Shown piece by piece: positions 5,719 to 9,039 of a stretch of DNA of 9,039 nt. The position numbers were made by a program, and so were the translations under genes. Numbering within the stretch: the stretch's first letter is position 1; the number at the start of each line of letters is the position of its first letter. The stretch comes from an uncultured Alphaproteobacteria bacterium. GTDB taxonomy: Bacteria > Pseudomonadota > Alphaproteobacteria > Rhizobiales > Hyphomicrobiaceae. The notes below the pieces were generated by a model. The model made no database searches and had not been told where the DNA came from. It saw only the letters and a program-made list of their open reading frames with translations. The stretch covers positions 1 through 9,039 of the forward strand of contig CALFEM010000452.1 of NCBI GenBank assembly GCA_937950105.1, given 5' to 3'.

Positions 5719-6264
5719 ATGTCGCTGCAGGAATACGCCGACGCGATCATCACGTTCGTGCGCGACAATCCCAACTGGACGGCGCCAATCATCTTCCTGC
5801 TGGCGTTCGGCGAGAGCATCGCCTTCGTCTCGCTGGTGCTGCCGTTCTGGGGCATGCTGGTCGCCATCGGCGTCATGATCGGCGGTGCCGACATCTCGAC
5901 GTTCGTCATCATATGGATCGCCGCCAGCGTCGGCGCCGCGCTCGGCGACTGGGTCTCGTACTGGCTGGGCTTCCACTTCCACGACAGAATCGCGGCCATG
6001 TGGCCGCTGTCAAAATACCCGGACCTGCTGCCGCGCGGGCATGCGTTCATGGAGAAGTACGGCGTCTGGGCGATCGTGCTCGGCCGCTTCTCGGGTCCGT
6101 TCCGCGCCTCGGTGCCGATCGTCGCTGGCGCCACGCAGATGGATCGCACTCACTTCCAGATCGCCAACTGGCTGTCGGCTTTCCTGTGGGCGGGCGTGCT
6201 GCTGCTGTTCGGCGACGGCATCGGCCAGGTGTTCACGTGGGGCCGTCAGGTGCTCGGCTGGTGA
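5719..6264 (+). CDS. DedA/SNARE-associated family membrane protein (first of tandem pair)
   Basis: Encodes 181 aa, slightly short for a DedA protein (often about 200-220). Family marks: the membrane-embedded acidic residue E32 in LLAFGESIAF, G76-D77 in the GDWVSYWLG motif, and the conserved G122-R123-F124 ... P127-F-R129 ... VPIVAGATQM stretch near the C-terminus. DedA proteins sit in the inner membrane and include flippases for undecaprenyl phosphate or phosphatidylethanolamine; they depend on proton motive force and affect envelope integrity and cation/drug resistance. Which lipid this one handles cannot be told. The ATG at 5719 is chosen because AGGG (5708-5711) lies 7 bases upstream and the protein then begins right before the family domain; an in-frame ATG at 5596 would add 41 low-complexity residues. 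The stop TGA shares its A with the start of the next DedA gene, so the two are cotranscribed and translationally coupled. Confidence 0.92.
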   Translation: MSLQEYADAIITFVRDNPNWTAPIIFLLAFGESIAFVSLVLPFWGMLVAIGVMIGGADISTFVIIWIAASVGAALGDWVSYWLGFHFHDRIAAMWPLSKYPDLLPRGHAFMEKYGVWAIVLGRFSGPFRASVPIVAGATQMDRTHFQIANWLSAFLWAGVLLLFGDGIGQVFTWGRQVLGW

Positions 6265-6800
6265 TGGCGGTCGCGTCGACCGGCGCTGGCGAGGGCCTCA
6301 AGGAGCAACTGATCGGCTTTGTCGCCGCCAACATCGCGCTGGCCGAGCCGCTGGTGTTCCTGCTCGGTTTCGCCGAAAGCATCGTCTTCCTGTCCCTGCT
6401 GGTGCCGTCGACGTTCCTGTTTCTCGCCATCGGCGGCCTGCATCAGGCGGCGGGCGGGCATTTCGTGCCGCTGTGGCTGGCGGCGGCGGCGGGCGCCTTT
6501 CTCGGCGATGTCATCTCGTATGCGATCGGGCGCTATTTCCGCCACGAGGTGGCAGGGCTCTGGCCGTTCTCGAAGAAGCCGGAATGGTACGTGCTGGCGC
6601 GGGCGTTCTTCCAGAGGTGGGGCATGCTCGGCGTGGTCGGCTCCAAGTTCCTCGGCATGATGCGGCCGTTCGTGCCCGTGGTGGCGGGAGCGACCGGCAT
6701 GCGCTGGCCGCTGTTCCTGATCGCCAGCGCCATTTCGTGCCTGATGTGGTCGGGCGCGTTCCTGGGGCCGGGCCACGGCCTCGTCTGGTTCATGCGCTGA
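6264..6800 (+). CDS. DedA/SNARE-associated family membrane protein (second of tandem pair)
   Basis: Encodes 178 aa and is a clear paralogue of the gene before it: LLGFAESIVFLS (E38) aligns with LLAFGESIAFVS, GDVISYAIG (81-89) with GDWVSYWLG, LWPFSKKPE with MWPLSKYPD, and RPFVPVVAGATGM with RASVPIVAGATQM. In the signature loop the usual G-R-F becomes S127-K128-F129 and the proline at the P127 position of the neighbour is Met132, while R134 is kept. So the second copy is diverged at a position thought to matter for transport. The two products may form a heteromer or serve different lipids; this is inference. The ATG at 6264 overlaps the previous stop by one base; a GTG at 6261 is the only close alternative. 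There is no strong ribosome site of its own, which fits coupling. A short hairpin (6810-6823) follows the stop but lacks a T-run. Confidence 0.9.
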   Translation: MAVASTGAGEGLKEQLIGFVAANIALAEPLVFLLGFAESIVFLSLLVPSTFLFLAIGGLHQAAGGHFVPLWLAAAAGAFLGDVISYAIGRYFRHEVAGLWPFSKKPEWYVLARAFFQRWGMLGVVGSKFLGMMRPFVPVVAGATGMRWPLFLIASAISCLMWSGAFLGPGHGLVWFMR

Positions 6801-6949
6801 CAGACGATCTGGCGATGGCGCCAATTCCAGCCAATCCGCAGCGCGGGGCTTGCCGAGCGGCGGCGGATCGCCTAGAGGGAGGGCCAACCCGGCGGCGCGC
6901 ACTCCGCAGCGCTGCCCAGCGAGCTATTGCCAATTCACCGAGGTGAGCC
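6801..6949. other. Intergenic region with a weak promoter candidate for the small basic gene
   Basis: After the second DedA stop there is a 5-bp hairpin (TGGCG/CGCCA, 6810-6823). TTGCCG (6850-6855) and TAGAGG (6873-6878) are spaced by 17 bases and could form a poor sigma-70-type promoter with a start near 6885. CCAATTCA-like words recur at 6821 and 6930. No gene is seen here. Confidence 0.25.
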
Positions 6950-7117
6950 ATGACCGCCCGTTCGGACCGCAACGTCGAGACGCAGAAGAAGAAGGCCCGC
7001 CGCGTCATTCCGCGCGCCAAGGTCACGCGCAACCAGGGCAATACGGCCGGCGCCCGCAAGCGCCTGAAAAAGCTCGCGGCCAAGGCCCAGAACGCCAGGG
7101 CGAAGGCGGCCGGCTGA
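6950..7117 (+). CDS. Very basic 55-aa small protein
   Basis: A short frame that is easy to miss: MTARSDRNVETQKKKARRVI followed by PRAKVTRNQGNTAGARKRLK and an Ala/Lys-rich end. It has 9 Lys and 9 Arg against one Asp and one Glu, giving a net charge near +16, with no aromatic residue and no cysteine. Support for it being real is a near-ideal ribosome site, GAGGTGA at 6940-6946, 3-5 bases before the ATG, and a position in its own 450-bp gap between the DedA pair and the P450. Composition suggests nucleic-acid binding (ribosome- or nucleoid-associated), or a disordered protein, but it has no fold I recognise. The Ala/Lys tail is loosely histone-H1-like. It is probably transcribed on its own or by readthrough from the DedA operon. 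Function unknown. Confidence 0.7.
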   Translation: MTARSDRNVETQKKKARRVIPRAKVTRNQGNTAGARKRLKKLAAKAQNARAKAAG

Positions 7118-7167
7118 GCCCGCCCGCGGTCGTACCGGCCGTCGCGGCGGCCCGTCGTAGCGGATTC

Positions 7168-7197
7168 CCATGACGTCCTCCGGCGACCGCCATGACG
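7168..7197. repeat. Direct repeat CCATGACG, two copies at 22-bp pitch
   Basis: The 8-mer CCATGACG occurs at 7168-7175 and 7190-7197, spaced two helical turns apart, directly upstream of the P450. The second copy overlaps the proposed -35 element. It could be an operator pair; chance cannot be excluded. Confidence 0.35.
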
Positions 7198-7220
7198 GGC
7201 GCATCGGATTCGTGCATACT
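7192..7220 (+). promoter_or_regulatory. Candidate promoter of the cytochrome P450 gene
   Basis: ATGACG (7192-7197) and CATACT (7215-7220) each match four of six sigma-70 consensus bases and are separated by 17 bases. Transcription would begin near 7227, about 26 bases before the ATG at 7253, leaving room for the ribosome site GGGAG at 7239-7243. Confidence 0.4.
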
Positions 7221-7252
7221 CCTTGGCCTTGTGGCTTTGGGAGCGTCCGGTC

Positions 7253-8674
7253 ATGTCCGAAGCCGGCCTGTCGGCAGCGAGCGCATCTGACGCGGGCACC
7301 GGGCTCTACCCGCCGACGCTGACGCCGTCCGAACAGCCACTCGGCCTCACCCGCTTTCTGCTGGCCTGCGCCGACAATCCCCTCGCCACGATCCCTGCTG
7401 CCGCCTTCCGCGAGCCGGTTCACGCCTTCGTGCCGGTGCGAGGGCGGCGCGTGCTGTGGGTGTGCGATCCCGACTGGACGGAGCGCATCCTCGTCGCCGA
7501 CGCCGATCGCTACCGCAAAACCGAGATCGAGCGACGCGTACTGGAGCCGGCCGCCGGTGACGGCGTGCTGACGGCGAACGGAGTGAGCTGGCGCTGGCAG
7601 CGACGCGTGCTCGCCCCGCTGTTCCGGCATGGCGAGATCGTGCGCTACGTGCCGGAGATGCGTGCCGCCGCCGAGCATCTGACGGGCGCGTGGCAGGCGT
7701 CGGCAGGGCGCCGCACGACCATCCGGCAGATCGACGCCGACATGACGTCGGTGACGTTCGACGTGATCGTGCGCACCATGCTGGCGGGTGGCGCGCCGAG
7801 CGATGTCGCCGAGGTGATGCGTGCGGGGGCAGCCTACCTCGAGGCGACGCCGTGGGAGATCGGCTTCTCGATCCTCGGCCTGCCGCGCTGGTTGCCGCAC
7901 CCGGCCTGGCTGAAGCTGCGCCGCAATGCGAGTGCACTCCGCCGCGCTGTCGGCACCATCATCGACGATCGCCGCCGCCGGGTCGACACGTCGGGCGACG
8001 AGGCGCCCGATCTGCTCGGCCGCCTGCTCGCCGCGCGCGATCCAGAGACGGCGGCGCCGCTGACGCACGATCAACTGGTCGACAATCTGGCGACACTGCT
8101 CGAGGCTGGTCACGAGACGACGGCCAAAGCGCTGACCTGGTCGCTCTATCTTCTGGCGCGGGCGCCCGTGTGGCAGGACCGTGTGCGCGACGAGGTGCAG
8201 CGCGTGGCCGGGAGCGCACCTCTTGAGGCGTCGCATCTCGACGCCCTCGAAGTGACGGAGCGCGTGCTGAGGGAGGCGATGCGGCTCTACCCGCCGGCAC
8301 CGATGCTGGCACGGACGCCGCTCGCGCGCGAAACCATCGCCGGCCACGAGGTGGCGCCGGGCGAACAGATCCTGATGCCGGTGTTCGCCATTCATCGCCA
8401 TCGCCGGCTGTGGTCCGATCCCGATCGCTTCAATCCCGACCGCTTCCTGCCCGAACGCGCCGAGACCTATCGGCGCACGCAGTACATGCCGTTCGGAGCG
8501 GGGCCGCGCATCTGCATCGGCGCCTCGTTCGCGCTGGTCGAAGCCAAGGTGCTGCTGGCGAGCCTGATCCGCGCGGCGCGCTTCGGCTGGGACGGCAAGC
8601 ACATGCCGGAACCGCAGAGCCGCGTCACGCTGCGCCCGAAAGGCGGCATGCCGCTCGCCGTCGAGATGCTGTGA
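7253..8674 (+). CDS. Cytochrome P450 monooxygenase
   Basis: Encodes 473 aa, a full-length soluble-type bacterial P450 with no membrane anchor. Hallmarks in order: C-helix W113-x3-R117; I-helix oxygen-binding A285-G-H-E-T-T290; K-helix E341-x-x-R344 in LREAMRLYPPAP; the DRFNPDRFLPER meander (391-402); and the heme loop F414-G-A-G-P-R-I-C421-I-G423, where C421 is the axial thiolate. It would insert one oxygen atom into an organic substrate, probably a hydrophobic one, using electrons from a ferredoxin/reductase pair. No redox partner, oxidase or biosynthetic gene lies nearby, so the substrate is unknown. The AGHETT, ERF-like and heme motifs are closer to the class of CYP4/CYP102-like proteins than to camphor-type P450s; that is a judgement by eye. 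The ATG at 7253 has GGGAG 9 bases upstream; an in-frame TTG at 7223 lacks a ribosome site. It converges on the mutarotase gene with only 6 bp between stops. Confidence 0.96.
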   Translation: MSEAGLSAASASDAGTGLYPPTLTPSEQPLGLTRFLLACADNPLATIPAAAFREPVHAFVPVRGRRVLWVCDPDWTERILVADADRYRKTEIERRVLEPAAGDGVLTANGVSWRWQRRVLAPLFRHGEIVRYVPEMRAAAEHLTGAWQASAGRRTTIRQIDADMTSVTFDVIVRTMLAGGAPSDVAEVMRAGAAYLEATPWEIGFSILGLPRWLPHPAWLKLRRNASALRRAVGTIIDDRRRRVDTSGDEAPDLLGRLLAARDPETAAPLTHDQLVDNLATLLEAGHETTAKALTWSLYLLARAPVWQDRVRDEVQRVAGSAPLEASHLDALEVTERVLREAMRLYPPAPMLARTPLARETIAGHEVAPGEQILMPVFAIHRHRRLWSDPDRFNPDRFLPERAETYRRTQYMPFGAGPRICIGASFALVEAKVLLASLIRAARFGWDGKHMPEPQSRVTLRPKGGMPLAVEML

Positions 8675-8680
8675 GGCGCG

Positions 8681-8992
8681 TCAGCGCGATCGTGTCACGT
8701 GGTATCGGGCCGTCAGGGTGTGCGCGGCGCCGGGTGCGAGCGCGATAGCGTCGTCGGCAGCGTTCGCGGTCTCGACGCACAGCATGCGCGTGTAGCCGTC
8801 GGCGCCCATGTCGCCGAGGCGTGCTGATTTGTCGATCCACGGGTTCCATACCACCGCGCTGCGGCTGCCGCTCGCGTTGATGTGGATGCGGTGGCCGCCC
8901 GCGCCGTCGTCGATGACGATGTCGCCCGGCGGATCGAAATAGATGCGGTCGACCTCTCCCGCGAAGGTCACGGCGCCCTGCTGCCGGTGTCG
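8681..8992 (-). CDS. D-hexose-6-phosphate mutarotase homologue, C-terminal part (cut by contig end)
   Basis: Only the last 103 residues or so are present; the 5' part lies beyond the contig end. The readable part begins RHRQQGAVTFAGEVDRIY and matches the C-terminal third of YeaD-type (aldose 1-epimerase-like) D-hexose-6-phosphate mutarotases: the G-E-V-D-R-I-Y strand, IHINASGSRSAVVWNPW, DMGADGYTRMLCVETA and a final APGAAHTLTARY. The glutamate of MLCVE is, by homology with the yeast enzyme, the catalytic base; the partner histidine would be in the missing half. The enzyme interconverts alpha and beta anomers of glucose-6-phosphate and related sugars in the cytosol. The frame continues past 8992 only into adapter-derived codons, so any start codon found there is false. 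The gene is convergent with the P450, with 6 bp between stops and no visible terminator. Confidence 0.9.
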   Translation of the reverse strand, partial: RHRQQGAVTFAGEVDRIYFDPPGDIVIDDGAGGHRIHINASGSRSAVVWNPWIDKSARLGDMGADGYTRMLCVETANAADDAIALAPGAAHTLTARYHVTRSR

Positions 8993-9039
8993 AGATCGGA
9001 AGAGCACACGTCTGAACTCCAGTCACTTAGGCATCTCGT
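8993..9039 (+). other. Illumina TruSeq adapter with index barcode (assembly contamination)
   Basis: Bases 8993-9026 match the 34-nt Illumina TruSeq read-1 3' adapter (begins AGATCGGAAGAGCACACG, ends CCAGTCAC). They are followed by TTAGGC (9027-9032), which is TruSeq index 3, and ATCTCGT (9033-9039), the start of the flow-cell P7 part. This is untrimmed library sequence, not genome. Its reverse-complement translation gives the well-known artefact peptide MTGVQTCALPIS. Confidence 0.98.

Noticed and set aside
6810..6823. Terminator of the DedA operon
   Set aside because: A 5-bp stem with a 4-nt loop and no T-tract is too weak to call as a terminator.
6935..8602. A 555-codon open frame on the - strand opposite the P450
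   Set aside because: The P450 on the + strand has every family motif. The antisense frame has no domain, and it also runs through the small basic gene.
8625..9026. A - strand protein starting MTGVQTCALPIS
   Set aside because: Its first residues are the reverse-complement translation of the sequencing adapter, and its frame is not that of the mutarotase.
1..9039. tRNA, rRNA, CRISPR, insertion sequences or phage modules
   Set aside because: The intergenic gaps show no tRNA T-arm or rRNA words, no regularly spaced identical repeats, and no transposase, integrase or terminal inverted repeats. The DUF1353 gene alone does not make a prophage.

Overview
The window is a high-GC stretch with the tight gene packing, weak -10 elements and gene content of an alphaproteobacterium, most likely of the Hyphomicrobiales or a close relative. 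That placement is an inference from protein style; the sequence holds no rRNA or tRNA. It looks like ordinary chromosome: I see no transposase, integrase, phage structural gene, CRISPR array or restriction/defence cassette. The right end is a contig end. The last 47 bases (8993-9039) are not genomic: they match the Illumina TruSeq read-1 adapter, followed by the TTAGGC barcode.

Layout, left to right. A bactofilin gene (121-645, +) ends in a bidirectional hairpin terminator (695-719). Converging on it is a small secreted protein with two degenerate EF-hand-like repeats (745-1089, -). Upstream of that gene lies a phased array of four TGAA/TTCA half-sites at exactly 11-bp pitch (1172-1208). A DUF1353-type exported or lipoprotein gene follows (1342-2004, -). 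It is divergent from gatB (2121-3596, +), which encodes the B subunit of the tRNA-dependent amidotransferase. Seven bases after gatB comes an uncharacterised 200-aa gene (3604-4206, +), probably in the same transcript.

A membrane-anchored endonuclease/exonuclease/phosphatase-fold protein (4226-5335, -) converges on that pair. A 383-bp intergenic region with an AT-rich island and nested inverted repeats separates it from two tandem, translationally coupled DedA-family membrane proteins (5719-6264 and 6264-6800, +). Next come a 55-codon, very basic small protein (6950-7117, +) and a complete cytochrome P450 (7253-8674, +). The C-terminal third of a D-hexose-6-phosphate mutarotase homologue (8681-8992, -) is cut by the contig end.

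Functionally this is mainly a mixture of unlinked housekeeping and envelope genes: cytoskeleton, periplasmic/lipoproteins, tRNA amidation, lipid-carrier-type DedA proteins, an orphan P450 and sugar phosphate epimerisation. I do not see a convincing new multi-gene system. The points most worth a second look are the 11-bp-phased operator-like array, the repeat-built EF-hand-like secreted protein beside it, the diverged tandem DedA pair, the tiny basic gene, and the unknown gene riding behind gatB.
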